Positions 46,331 to 59,332 of a DNA stretch of 64,000 nucleotides are shown here, one piece after another (position 1 is the first letter of the stretch; each line of letters starts with the position of its first letter). The position numbers and the translations under genes were made by a program. Origin of the DNA: Stichopus chloronotus (taxonomy: Eukaryota; Echinodermata; Holothuroidea; Aspidochirotida; Stichopodidae). Where the stretch lies: positions 3,313,315 through 3,377,314 of the forward strand of contig CM037842.1 of assembly GCA_021234535.1 (NCBI GenBank), in the 5' to 3' direction. The notes under the pieces were generated by a model that did not search any database, was not told the DNA's origin, and saw only the letters and a list, made by a program, of their open reading frames with translations.

Positions 46331-49300
46331 AACCTATAGACTCTTTTCAGTCATTCTTTGTGCTACATGGCTAGACAGAGTACAAATTTTCTCCCTACAT
46401 ACTACGTGAACTGCTACATATGACAAATACACAAGTTACACATTTTTTTCTTCATAGTTTGCATCTGCAATATCCTTCAAATGTAGACTACATATTCGCA
46501 CATTACGATATTCTCTTATTTTTTAGTGGGTTTTTATGTGCTATTTGTTTCCAGTCAACTTAGTCACTTGCAGTGCTTTAAAGTAAAACCACACTGGATT
46601 GCATGATCTGTATGTTACGATTTTATAGTAACATTATATTTAATTGTTAATGTCCAAAACAGATATATGTTGAGGTATGATGAGGTTGGGAAAAAACACG
46701 CGTTGGGCAGTGCCATGTAAAAGGATAATGTTAGGAACAATATGTAACATGTCGCTTCAATGTGACCATCTTCAATTTAAGAATATCGAAAAATCGTATG
46801 CACTGGCTGGATCGTGTTACGTGTGATTGTAGTCGTCGTTACGTTATTCACTGAGTTGCCTGCGTATATTCAGCAGTAGACATGGCAATTGAAATGTTCG
46901 AAGTGTCGTGTTTCATTTTCTTTATCATTGGTCAGCTCGTACGAGCTGACTTACCCAGATTAGTGAATCATAGATTAAAATGTTATGAATAATGAATAAA
47001 GCAGGTTTAGCCTTTAAGACAATCACAGTCTGGCTTTTTTTTTTTTTTCCACGAAAGTCTCGGTGTAAAATTAGACACTTTTTTAAAATATTTGAAAATA
47101 TTGTCATGTTGTCATGGAATTGTGCCCTTTACACGTGGAGCTACGGACTCTTTATTGAGCGACTCCTTAAATGTGAAACCGTACATAATATACAGTAGTA
47201 TCTGCTAACGCATGAATGCTTCACCATGTTATTGACTCAATTATATTTCGCTTTATACATCTGCGCCATGCACATACTAAACAACAGCATAATTGTCATG
47301 GGCTTAAAAGGGGATCATGCAATATTTTCTGGATCATGTTATGCAAACAAAACAGTTTTAAAATATCCATATAACATATCGTGAAACAACTAGGAAATCA
47401 ACTCAACGGGAAATATGTCTGGCGTCAATGATGTGTGTTTTCCTGACGTAATCAGATATAGTTTCTACAGTTTGGAAATAACATGCCTTCTACTAACGCT
47501 GCGTACACAATCTGAGTGTCTACAGTGACAAGTCATCGGCGCTGAATATACAGCGTATTTAATGTTTGATCTATAATCAGTATGGCTTCTTGTCAAACAC
47601 ACATACAATAGAAATAGGCATCCGAATTTTAGACACGTATATATATTATGGGCAACAAGGTATTGACAATCGATTAGACACTTAAATCAACCTCCTCAAC
47701 AATAGTGCCCCTTAGAAATAACTTCAAACTGTTCCGCATGAAAACCTTTAAACCAATTTTTTGCTATATTGAAATAACAATTTGCAACACTCCGTCTCCT
47801 TATATTTGCATTTTCATCCAACTGTGAAAAGCCATAGCTCAAAAACTTCAAATTACATTGGATTTTCATTCAGGATTTTACTCTGCAACTTGTAACAAAT
47901 AAACCAGTTCTATTCTAAATGGATACCACTCCGGATTTCTAAATCTTCCAACCTCCCAAACCGCCATTCCAAGAAAATGTGTCCTTAAGAAAACTTCGAT
48001 AAGTAGACTAATTTGTTGAATTGACTGTCTTCATGCAAGAGAAATGTCCAGTCAGTTAATGTAGCTATGAATGATTTTTATCACAAATCGACCCTCACAG
48101 TCCCAGACTCAACTTCGAAGAACACTCCTATACTGTTGTTGACTTTTTATGTACAAGCTTACACATACTTCGGGCCATGGACGTCAGTCCTGTTTAGACA
48201 GGGGCACGTCGGGCCATGTTTCGATTGTTGGAGGACACAATATCAAATATGCCTTATATTCTGAAAACGAGAAATGTTGTTGCTCTCTTTTGGGGGTGGG
48301 GTAGGAGCTCAGGACTTAAAACGTATTGCTTCCCATTTAGAGATTTAGAAGTGCATGACGCGGACTAGGTCGTCGGGGAAGTTGTGCGGTTCAGATTAAA
48401 ATAAGCTGTCATGTATGATCCATTTTCATCAGCCACCTCCCCAACTCAATCTATGACAAAATACTTTTCAACTGGGTAGCTAGAGATAAGAAATAGACAT
48501 CTTTGATGGCTCACTGCCATGTTATGGGGTGTCACTTCAGAAGTAGAACTACAGAAACGTATGTTGCTCATGCAATTTTTCGGTGCTCTTGCCATGCACT
48601 CATCAGAATTATCGGTCTACATTGTTACTGTTTCTAAACCAAGTTGGGTATAATTATTGTTCATAGGCCCCACCATTCCTCTTTGTTATCACAGAGTCCC
48701 TTAATAACGAATGTCGCAGTCACGAGGAAGGGGGCATGGCATTACGTAGCCAGTCCTGTTTGACTCACAAATAAATGGAGTGTAAGAAAAAGAAAGAATG
48801 ATGGGTTCGGACATGCTTTCGTCCGGAAAAAGTCTCGCTCGCTTCGCGCCAACGATGGTGGCACTTCTTTAATTTGGTAGAAGCAGGCGACCTAAACCGT
48901 TTCTCACAAGATGCGAACCCGATTAAGGTGAAAATATCACAGATAAAAGCAATCCAACTTAATACATTTTATAGACTGATGTTTTTATTTAGTTGAAAAA
49001 AAAGTTGAGAACAGATTGCAGGCACATGTGAGATCCCTATTTCAAAGATGGATAAAGGCAGCTTAGGACTACCTCGAAATGCCACTTCCGGCCATCGTGG
49101 GCGTTTGCAAAGTTCAAACGTTTCTTCTACGCTTTTCTTCTGACTAATGTTGGCGCTCCTTTAATTAGTTAGTCTTCCGAGGATGCACTTAGGGGCTCCA
49201 ACCTAAAAATCTTATGCACATGTGACATATCCTGTCAAAGATTTCTGGCCATTTTTGTACATTCAGCAATGTTCGAAGATACAGAAGTTGCTTGGTTACA

Positions 49301-51485
49301 TAGCCCACAATTCTGCAAATACCTTAAAACCTTCATGATTTCTCTTTTGGTTTCTTTAATGGGGGTTACCCCAGACCCCAGTTAAAGGGTATGGCGACCC
49401 CGCAGAATGTGCCTCAGAACATCACAAAATGTAGTGCGCAGTCATGTTTAATACACAACAGTGTAGCTTGAGACATACGTAACCATCTGGAATTTGGTAA
49501 AAGTTGACTCATTTTTTTTTTAGTTATTAATATTATTGTCTGCAATGTGGATCAAAACGCTATTGTAGAATATGGGGGGTTAGGGGTTTACAGTCGTGAT
49601 ATGACTACCCCAGCGACGGATGTTTCACGGAGTTACACGTACGTACAGAGCGAGAGACGTCAGAATAAAGATTAGCGATTAGAGTTCCATTTATTAATGA
49701 TTCGACTGGCACACACATTAAGCAAAATCAAGATGAGGATGATGAAGGGAAGGAAGAGAAACAGTGAGATGGCGGAGGCCTACATGGTGTACAGAGAGAC
49801 AGACGATGAAGTTTACGGTTGGATGTCCAGAGAGCCAGTGTCAGCGGCGTGGCGAGGTCGATGGATCAACCGACGCCGAACTGCTAAGGATCACGGGATA
49901 GACTGCTGACACTGGTCAATCACAGGTCAAATGGTTGACCTTCGTAAAGGAGTGAGGCGGTTGCCATCCGTGATCTACCAATCACGAAAGGATTGCGCAA
50001 CCTTTCTGAGAACAGGGTCTAAATTTACTATTTTTAATGTATTCTATCGTCTAATCTGACTGTCTGAGGGAAATAAAGAAAAGGTTAAACAAATCTGGGG
50101 TAAACACCGGAAGACTGAACTTTGTACGATCTTTTGCGTACGGTGGGGTAGAATGACCATCTCTATACAACACTATTGCCAACCTTTTGTATTTTTACAT
50201 CAGATTATTAGTAAGGTCAAGTCTAAACGAGAGGAGCCCGATTAACAGATTACAAGGTTTCCATTAACTTAAGTAGTTTGTGACCAGAAAGTATCTCTTA
50301 CCTTTGTAAAATTTCTCTTAGACTTCACTTCTGTAATGCACTACATGTGATGATTTTTCTTCTGTTCTACTTTACCCTGAGTACAGGTGAAGTACGTTGT
50401 GCAAGAGCTACAATCACTGAAATTGAAACAAAATTTTACTGAGGTATTATAGAGGCACAACCACTGCGATGTCCTTTAGCTGTGTATGATACCATGCAGA
50501 CTTTCTACTGTGAATGTGTAAATATAAAATAAGTGCTGATAATGCTTGAGTTAAAAATCATAAATTACTTACTCTTTTAGCATTCCTTTGTCGATTCTTT
50601 ATGCTTAGCATATCTCATACTGACAGAGAGATTAAAAAACGTAGTCGATATGCACTCGCTCATAAAAGCACTCAAATGTCCGATGTTTCTTTGCTCTTTC
50701 TTTTTCCTTCTTTCTTTGTGGGTGTGGGCCCATAACTGCATGTTTGAGTTGATTCGGTTATTTAAGGGGTGTAAATGGGTCAATGTCAATTATCATATAG
50801 ACACACTTATCATTTTATACTTCAGTGTTCACATTTGATACGTTCATACAGACAAGGGTGTGCACGTGGGGGAATAGTTCCATTCAAGTATTGGTCCAGC
50901 CAGGAAGTACCCGGTAAGCTTAAAAGTACTGACAACTCCTTGGAAACGTATATCATTCTAAACCTATCACTCGATGCTACCTAGCAGCCGCTTAACCCAG
51001 TACACGACTAGAGTTAGTCATCAAGGTTATTTATTGATGCTTGTAGAAGGTACCATTCTAGTGAATATATATTATATCTTTAACAAACTAACAGTAGAAA
51101 AACTTATTTTTAACACAGGTATGGCTTAGCGCTCTCTTGACGGAACAGAAGGAAGCGAGAAAAACCGCACTGTAGTTCGATATCGACTAAACTTAAAGAT
51201 ATGGAGAGGAAACTAGAGCAGGTATAGACTGGCATTAACGTTATCATGAAAGTCACCAATCTTAAGAGGTGATCTGATATGCTTATTTGTAAATAACGTC
51301 AGCGCCCAGCAATATTTGCCAGGAATACCAGATGTAGTAGGAAATATAGCAACATAGTAAGACTACTAGCTGCTCATTAAATCCGGAAAGTTCGGAAACT
51401 GTCTATTAATGACATCAATCTTGGTCCAATATTTCCTCTTCTCTTCATGTGAGTTCCTGTGTGTTATTATCAAACATAAAGTAAT
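46331..51485. other. Repeat-like region without supported genes
   Basis: Mostly unassigned AT-rich sequence. At 48.7-49.45 kb there are GC-richer fragments ('tcgctcgcttcgcgcc', 'gggggttaccccagacccc') of the sort common in decayed transposons. An open frame at 49697-49909 (MIRLAHTLSKIKMRMM...) is rich in Arg/Lys and unrecognised. Confidence 0.4.
46931..46950. repeat. Perfect 20-bp palindrome
   Basis: Arms GTCAGCTCGT / ACGAGCTGAC with no spacer. The right arm runs into 'ttacccaga', and a related 'agctgacttacccga' occurs near 52,140, so it may mark a repeat end. Confidence 0.5.
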
Positions 51486-51489
51486 TCGT

Positions 51490-52340
51490 CTGCATCCTCC
51501 CCACTGTTAATAGCGGAGAGTGCGGATGGAGGAAATAATGTCATTGTACGTTTTTGACACTGGTGGATCATGCGATATGTGAGAAAGTCTACAGTTATGA
51601 AAACATGTGTCTTGAAATGATTTTCAGTCCTTTATATTATTTGCTAGAAGTGAGTTTCATTACATCATGAATCACGATAGTTGCGGAAAATACGCAACAT
51701 TGAAGAAGTCCCCTATCGTGTTGATATGCGATGGTAAATGTACTATTTAAGCCATAATGTATCTACGTGTGCCACAGTTACTCCCATTAAGTCATCGGCG
51801 GACGCAACCCTGAAACACGGCAGCCTGTCAAGTGATTCAAAAGTATTCAGGGCTATTCGATTTATTCATGCGATTCACTTACTTATTCGTATTCAACCTG
51901 TACAAAAGTAACATTAATTGAATCTTTAGTTTAAGTTTCACGTCCTGTACAACATTCCTCTCATTTATTTAACCATTTGAGCGACATAAATTAGTATCTG
52001 CGAGGCCTAATACGTGCAACAGCCTACAGATAGTGCACAATAACAATTCATTAGGACAAATGGTCACTTCCATAGTCGATGCTTAATTGCAAATCCAACA
52101 AGAATTTTTGCCTACAATTAGGCTGCTACAGTTATGAGCAGCTGACTTACCCGATTGTTTTTGTTTAATAGTCCTATTCAGCTGAAAGTTCCTGAAATCA
52201 CTCCGTTAGGGGTAACAAAATGGCGCTCACAGCCGTAATTGATCTGCGAGTATTATAGGAACGGTACATGCAATGGGTGTAGCTGTGAAACTAGGAACGT
52301 GCATGGCGATACTATATGACTGATATCGCGGGATCTACAC
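51490..52340. repeat. Duplicated block, member A
   Basis: First part (51,500-51,600: 'gtgcggatggaggaaataat', 'gcgatatgtgagaaagtcta') matches 59,420-59,545. The rest (51,640-52,340) matches 61,140-61,900, including 'gccacagttactcccattaa' and 'atgggtgtagctgtg' versus 'atgggcgtagctgtg'. Compared with member B about 1.5 kb between the two parts is missing here. Confidence 0.75.
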
Positions 52341-52344
52341 TACG

Positions 52345-53744
52345 TTGCGCCACCGGGGATTCCCCAGATTGCAGTTTGCTGATCTACTGGTGTGCATGCG
52401 AAAGCGGTTAATGTGGTTTCTGTACAAATGTTATTGGGATACAGAAGTATACTAATTTGGTCACATATAGGCCTATTTCAATCCACGAAGGGCGCTGGTC
52501 GGACATGTTAATTGAAGCAGACTGCCCTATGTTTGTGTCTGGTAAGCTACACATGAGGAGGGAGCACCGAATTAGAATTTCGATTCATGTAAGCGGGAGT
52601 TTATCTGATACTGGCAAATTGGGTCATTTGTATCATTTGGGGTTAGAGGTACCAATATCAGGAGCGTATTTAGAAGGGCGGGAGCCTACGTCCCGGCCCC
52701 AATCCAAAAATGTTGAATTTTTTAAACTTTATAAAACAGTACAAAATCCTGTCCAATTAGAGCACTAGGCACAGTATATGTGATGTGCCAGTGAAACTTT
52801 GTTCATTACCTAAAACCTAAAAATACTAGCAATCCAATGAAGAGTCACCTAAATTCCGTTTCTCATACCTTTGGCACCCTGAAATTATTATAGCTCACAT
52901 GGGCCTATGGACCACAGTATAATTTAGGTCAAAACCTGGCATTTTCCAAGAGTATTATCCTCTGTGGTTACTCATGAGCACTCTCTTGGATTGGATTGCT
53001 AACTTCAATCTATTACCTGGGTAACCAGGCCCAAAGAAAACTCAGTGTTTTCCACTTCCAAAAGACTTCAGCTACATTTTCCCACAATCTCACGATTTTG
53101 TCCCATACCTCTCTACACAGTTAGTTTCTTTGGCCTACTCGAGATCATGCAATTGATTTGGATGGGAATTCTGGGTGATCTGAAGGAAAAGTAACTGATA
53201 CAACAGATTATCAATATATCGTATTGTCAGTAGGATATATCGAACAGATGCATTCTTAGATGTAGCCTAGTCTACCATAACAAAATTTCAATGTCACGGT
53301 AACCAAGAAAAAACAAGAGAAATTGCCGTGTGCAGTCTGTCCATCTGAAGTAGCCGAACACCTATTTGTCGATTGAGGTCCTATCCTTAAAAATAATTGT
53401 ATAAAAACACAAAACAATCTTAATCAAGTAAGGGCATAAAAGCAATTTAAACTCATCAAGAAATTGTTGGAGTATATTCTCCACACTTTTGCAGCCAAAT
53501 CACAATTTAATGTTCTTTTTGCGTAGCAAGTGATGCATTTCGAAGGTTGGTATGAAGTTGATGTAGGTACGCATCCTAACTCTAAAGCTAATGATCATTT
53601 CCTATAGTAACATGTAGGCCTACAGCTAACAAGCATTAGGCAGTAGCATGAATCTCCATGAAATCCAAATTGATATTTTTCTTCTGTGTGAGAAGGCTAT
53701 ACTTACCCTACCTATACTGAGAAGTTTAACTCCTCTCCCCTATA
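52345..53744. other. No supported gene
   Basis: Intergenic. Contains 'aggagcgtatttagaagggcg' near 52,660, like the entry of short interspersed elements, and a plus-strand open frame 52457-52768 that I cannot assign. Otherwise nothing recognised. Confidence 0.35.
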
Positions 53745-56700
53745 GATAGCATATTGGATACTACATCATCCAATAGTTCTGTGGAGGATTTGAAATCCAC
53801 TACACGGTCATGTGAGTACTCCAATATCAATTCATATAATTTGCAAGGTAAAAAGGGTTTAGAAATCTGCATCACAACAGCAGAAGCCTAAATAAGAATT
53901 TCAATGATATCAGTACCTATCTCTCTTTACTTCATGACGATTTTAATGTAATTGGCTTCACAGAGACATGGTTAACTATCGCAAATTCTCCTCTTATATA
54001 CATTAATAACTATAGCCTCATTGAAACCCAGCATACAGATTAGAGAGGTGGAGGAGTCTGTTTGTTTGTTCACAACAACTTAGAATTCAAAAAATGTTAC
54101 GAAAACTCAATTTGTAATAATTTCATAGGGTCTCTTTTCATCGATGTATCTATTCCCTCCATCAAGGAGAGAGTTATCATAGGCATTATTTATAGACCAT
54201 CAAATGGCTCAATCAATGAGTTTATTCATCATCTTAACAATATTTCGAATGTAATTTCTAGTCAAAACTGTAAGTCCTACATCATGGGAGACTATAATAT
54301 TGATATATTAAAAAGCAGCAATTCTGCTAATTTCTTAAACACTCTCTCCTCTTATGGATTTGAACCTACTATAAATAGACCCACCAGAGTGAGTAGCACT
54401 TCTGCGACGTTAATTGACAACATATTCACAAACAGTAAATGCAGCATGTTGTCTGGTATTCTGGCCACTGATCTGAGCGATCAATTTTCCTGAATATATT
54501 AAAAAACGGAGATTCCCAAGACAGGCGAGCCTCTTTCAGAGACTACAGTGAACGGAACATTGAAAATTTCTCATCCATCATGAGGAATGAAAACTGGGAT
54601 GATGTTATCGATGCTAGTAATGTGGATATGGCCTACAATAGATTCTTTGATCATTTTAATTCAATTTATAACAATTGTTTCCTATTAAGTGTGTAAGTAA
54701 CAAAATGAAACATAAGAAGAAGCATACTTGGATTACTAAAGGTATTCTGACATCAATAAAAAAGAAATTTAATTTGCTTCGTTCCTATCTTAGGAATTCG
54801 TCTGCTCATAACCATTTTATGTATAAGACGTACCGTAACAAAATGAACCATATGATACGTTTTTCTAAGCAAACCTATTTTTACAAAAAAATGTTTGATA
54901 ACTTCAAGAATGATGTGAAGAAAACATGGGGTAATATTAATGACATTGTACATAAAAATCGTAATGATTCCACCTATCCTGCTACATTCAAGAGAGGTTA
55001 TTATGATATTAGTGACGAGACTGAAATTGGTAATTGCTGAAACAGCTCCTTCATAAACATTGGTCCGTCTCTTGCAAACAATATTTCGTCAACCTGCAAT
55101 GCAGATGAGATCTTTCGTAATATTAACGTGAATGACAGCTCGTTTTGTCTTTCTCCAATCTCCGAAAAGGAAATACTGAAAGTGGCCAGTTATACACTTA
55201 AGCCCAGCAAAGCAGCAGGGTACGATAACTTCAAACCAAATATTATTAAGCTTGTGTTACCGTATATTTTTACGCCTTTAACTCACATTTACAACATTTC
55301 ATTCGAAACAGGTGTGTTTCTGAATAATCTTAAAATCGCCAAGATTATTCAAATTCATGAAAAGGGAGACCCTCAAGTATTTGAAATTTATCGTCCAATA
55401 TCTGCACTGTCGTGTTTCGCCAAAATATTAGAGAGACTTATGTTTAATAAAGTAACTAACTTTCTTAACAGATTCAATATCATTTGTAATGGTCAATATG
55501 ATTTTCGTCCTAACCACTCTACAGAACTAGCCCTAGCGGACACGCTTGATAGACTTAGCACCAGGCTTGACTATAATGATATTTCTTTGGTCGTCTTTAA
55601 TTTCTTGATCTCTCTAAGGCGTTTGACGCTGTCAACCATGGTATTCTCCTATGCAAATTACACATGTATGGTATTCGTGGACATGTATTATGCTAGTTAT
55701 ATTTCTAATAGGGTCCAGTACACTAATTACAAGACGGTATGTTCCAGACTGGAAGGTATAAGCTGCGGAGTGCCGCAAATATCTATTCTTGGTCCATTAT
55801 TGTTCATTGTCCATATGAATGATCTATATTATATTGAAGGCAAGGCAGATGTAATTCTCTTTGCCTATGACACAAGTATTTTCTTCAGTAACAGTAACAT
55901 ACAATCATTACACAACATTGCTTCAAACGAGTTGAACATTTTCTGTGACTGGTTCTCTGCTAATAAGCTCTCACAGTTTATCAGCAAAACTGATTACATT
56001 ATCTTTGATAACAATACCACAAGGAATTGGGGAAAGGACATTCTCATAGACGGTATCGTTAAACGTGTCACTACCACAAAATTCCTTGGTATTCATATTA
56101 TTCTGGATTCAGCTGGAGAGATCATATCTCAGCTATCTCTTAGGAAATTTCTGTAAATGTTGGCATTTTATCCAAACTGAAACATTCTCTCCCTGGCAAT
56201 ATCCTCTTGATACTTTACAAGACCCTGGTTCTTCCCCATCTACACTATTGTAGCATACTCTGGAGTGGAACAAATGTTTCCAACTTGCATCAACTTATCA
56301 CCTTACAGAAACGTGCCATACGCCATGTCGCTAAGGTAGCATCCCGGGATCACGCAAGCCCTCTTTTTAGAAATTCCAACCTCCTTATATTTACTGACAT
56401 CATTTGTACAAATCTTGCTATTTTCATCCACAAGGCATAAAACGGGTTATTACCAGCTGCATTTAATGATTTCATCCTCAGTTATACACAAATTCACACC
56501 CATAACACCAGACATTCAAATCTTACTCATTGACACCATTTTCGTACAAATGTTGGTTTGCACAGCCTTCGTAATCGAGCTACAAAATTGTGCAACACAC
56601 TGATCGAAATCTCAAAAGATTCTCCGTTATTATCATCTTTTAAAAAGAACACTGTTCAGAATATCATCTCTTTCAACTGGTTGCAGGTGGTATGGTCAGT

Positions 56701-57112
56701 CTACTGGTCCATTTGCCCCTCTCTTTTCCTTTTTTTGTTTTGTTTTTTTGTCTACTTTTAATTATTCCATACGCTATGTTAATGTATGTGTGTACTTTAT
56801 ATATGTATGTATATATGTATATGTATGAATATATACATAGGTAATTGGCATGTGTCTATATATGTATAGATACATTTCCTTAATTGGCCTTGTATTTCTT
56901 TCTTCTTTACCATTATTATTTTATTTGTACTTAAGTATTAACTATCATCATGTCTACTTGTTAGGGGAGTGCGCCACTCTGTTAAGCCATAGTGGCTTTA
57001 TGGTACACTTCCCATCACAATTGTACTAAATGTATATATCAACTTTTACTTTCATTATATATTTTTTTGTACAAGTTTTGATAAAACAAATACATTAACG
57101 AAATAAACGAAA
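53745..57112 (+). mobile_element. Decayed EN+RT LINE (CR1/L2/jockey-like)
   Basis: Endonuclease pieces come first: NVIGFTETWL, then GGGVCLFVHNNLEF after a stop, IIGIIYRPSNGS, SYIMGDYNIDIL, TLIDNIFTN. Next is a linker (HTWITKGILTSIKKK) and then reverse transcriptase: LKPSKAAGYDNFKPNIIK, YRPISALSCFAKILERL, GVPQISILGPLLFIVHMNDL. The catalytic FADD is FAYD (55860-55871), and several frameshifts and stops occur, so it is dead. The 3' tail has a hairpin-like 'aagccatagtggcttta' and ends in 'acgaaataaacgaaatg', typical of this group. Clade placement is from memory of motif style only. Confidence 0.8.
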
Positions 57113-57392
57113 TGTATCTTTTTTCTTTATCTTCTTACATATTACAGTTTTGCTATATTCAATGTGTGTAGCCTCAATATTGAGATTTCGATAGGAAAAA
57201 TGGAAGGTATATTCATCATAACTATACATTCACTGACATTAATGCTGCCGTAATTCTTTTTCGTACATGGGCGTCCGAAAAAAAAAGAAAACAACAAGGA
57301 GAGGGGGATGGCAAAACTTTCAAGTGATCAGATCATTTTTATGTTACTTCGGTAAAGAGCTTTGATGCAGTGGCGTAACTACCGTTTGCTAT

Positions 57393-57416
57393 GGGGGGGG
57401 GGGGGGGGGGGGGGGG
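57393..57416 (+). repeat. G24 homopolymer
   Basis: 24 consecutive G just after 'cagtggcgtaactaccgttt', a phrase typical of short interspersed elements in marine invertebrates. The run may form a quadruplex or be length-variable. Confidence 0.7.
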
Positions 57417-58183
57417 AGCGGAATGAAAGGGATGAAGTGTGGATAATTGCAGCGCTAACACTTAGCGAAACGCCACGATTCGATGGTGCGTACCGCAAAG
57501 AGATTTCTTTGTTTTTACAAATATTCTCTCAGATCGCAGAAAATGGCAATTCCTATTCTCCGCGACCTTGGAACTTTTTAACTAATTATTCCTTGTCTCT
57601 TAGAACGCAGGTCTAGAAATTGACATTTTCAAAGCATACAGCTGTTTTAATTTCTTTCTTTTTTGTGGTCATTTCTTTTTCCATGGGCAGACCTCCACAT
57701 TAGTATACAAGTTACACAATGTGCACACACAACCTAAGCAGTCTTTTGGATCACTGAAGACTAATTTGTCCAACGAAAATGAATAAAGCAAAACTGTTAG
57801 ATGTGATAAAAATACGTGAATTTCACAGTCTGGACCATTGTCCTTATATTTTCCTTTTTCAGCGTGTCAGATGATGTGTGTTGATAATCGTCAATAAATT
57901 TCCTTGGATTTTTAATTTTAATATTTGTTTTTTTTTTTGTTCATGGTACTTGACACTACCAAGTTACTTCCGTTGATATAGCTATTGTAAGGATATTTTC
58001 CTTTCAGTTGTAAATATAATCCTCACTTGTTTTTTTGTTTTGTTTTTTGTTCAGCAAAAGCGGTAGCTGTTCTCATTTTGTCTTACTTCAAATGTCCATA
58101 TGCATTGCTGGAATATTGAAACCTTTGTACAGAGTCAGTGTTAAAAAATAGACAGTGCTTTCTTTTCTTTGTTTTTCATTTGA

Positions 58184-58459
58184 TTATTTTTGAGTCACAA
58201 ATACTGAAAACAAATACAATCTTGTTGATCCATTCCTTGGTCTTTTGATGTTCCATGTCTTTGCTCCAATACCATCTGAGTTTGAGAGACTAAGTCCATT
58301 CATTTTCCATCCTGGTGCCACAGACAGAATTATCATGACAATAAGAGGAACGGAAGAGATGGATAAGCAAATTCTCCGTCCATCCCAGTATGACTGATCC
58401 ACATCTCTGCTGTAAATATTTCTCAGCTTCAAGCTGCTGATTTCAAGTTGAAATTTCAA
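58184..58459 (-). CDS. Unassigned open frame in the repeat
   Basis: 91 residues with SISSVPLIVMIILSVAPGWK and GLSLSNSDGIGAKTWN. In the partner block near 62,600 the same region reads VTPGWNMMD then drifts out of frame, so if it ever coded it is now decaying or belonged to a mobile element. Family not recognised; may be spurious. Confidence 0.2.
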   Translation of the reverse strand: MKFQLEISSLKLRNIYSRDVDQSYWDGRRICLSISSVPLIVMIILSVAPGWKMNGLSLSNSDGIGAKTWNIKRPRNGSTRLYLFSVFVTQK

Positions 58460-59209
58460 TTATCTCCAAATCTCCTAGTAAGCAATTTATTACTGCAAAG
58501 GCAAGTGTAACTCCCCCTCCTGCTCCCTAGCTAGGGGCCCCATGCATTTCCCTTTGTTTGTTGTTTGCTTGATTTTTTGTGTTTATTTCTTTGGTTATAT
58601 TTAAACAGTCAACAACAAATGTTGTCAGGATAATCAACTATATCACGCTAAAGATTAAAAAGAATAAAGAAAAAGAAAGAATCAAAAACAGAATAGAAAA
58701 AAAAAAAACAACTTGGGGATAAATGTCAATTTTCCTTGATAAGGTTAACATATAATGACTTTTGAATTCTTCCATAAACAAGAAGTAGAATGTTTTCTGC
58801 AAACATTATGCAGGTTAACTTTAATTTGCTCACTAAAATTAGTCTGGTATTCACAGCTGGATTGATAATTAACTTGCAATGTTACTTGCCTTTTAAATAT
58901 GCAACGGAAATACAATCATGACATTGCTTTGCTCACATTATTTCATCACTGTGATAGCATGAAAATAACAACTGCAAGCTATTAAAAGTTAAGGCTTTTA
59001 CTCAATGAAAGCGTTTACCACCACCTCAAATATGCGTCCATATTTTCAACAACTTTAATCTAATAAAAAAAACCAGTAAAGCAACAGGACAAAACTGTGA
59101 TTTCACGTTGTTTACCAACAACATACACTTCCTTGTATATCTTTCATACTCCTCACCCAGTAATAATATGAAGATTAAATACAGGTGAAAGAGTAACTCA
59201 GTAGTTAAC

Positions 59210-59332
59210 TGCTGTATAACTAGATGGGTTACTCAGAGCCTCATAACTCGATTTGTTATTCGATCAGCGGTATAAAACCAGATGGATCACTCAGAGTCTT
59301 ATAACTAGATTTGTTACTCAGAGGTTTATAAC
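59210..59332. repeat. Short tandem array, about 30-40 bp units
   Basis: Three to four imperfect copies around the core 'taactagatgggttactcag' (variants 'aaccagatggatcactcaga', 'taactagatttgttactcag'). The related array at 63,430-63,595 has about five copies. Confidence 0.7.
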
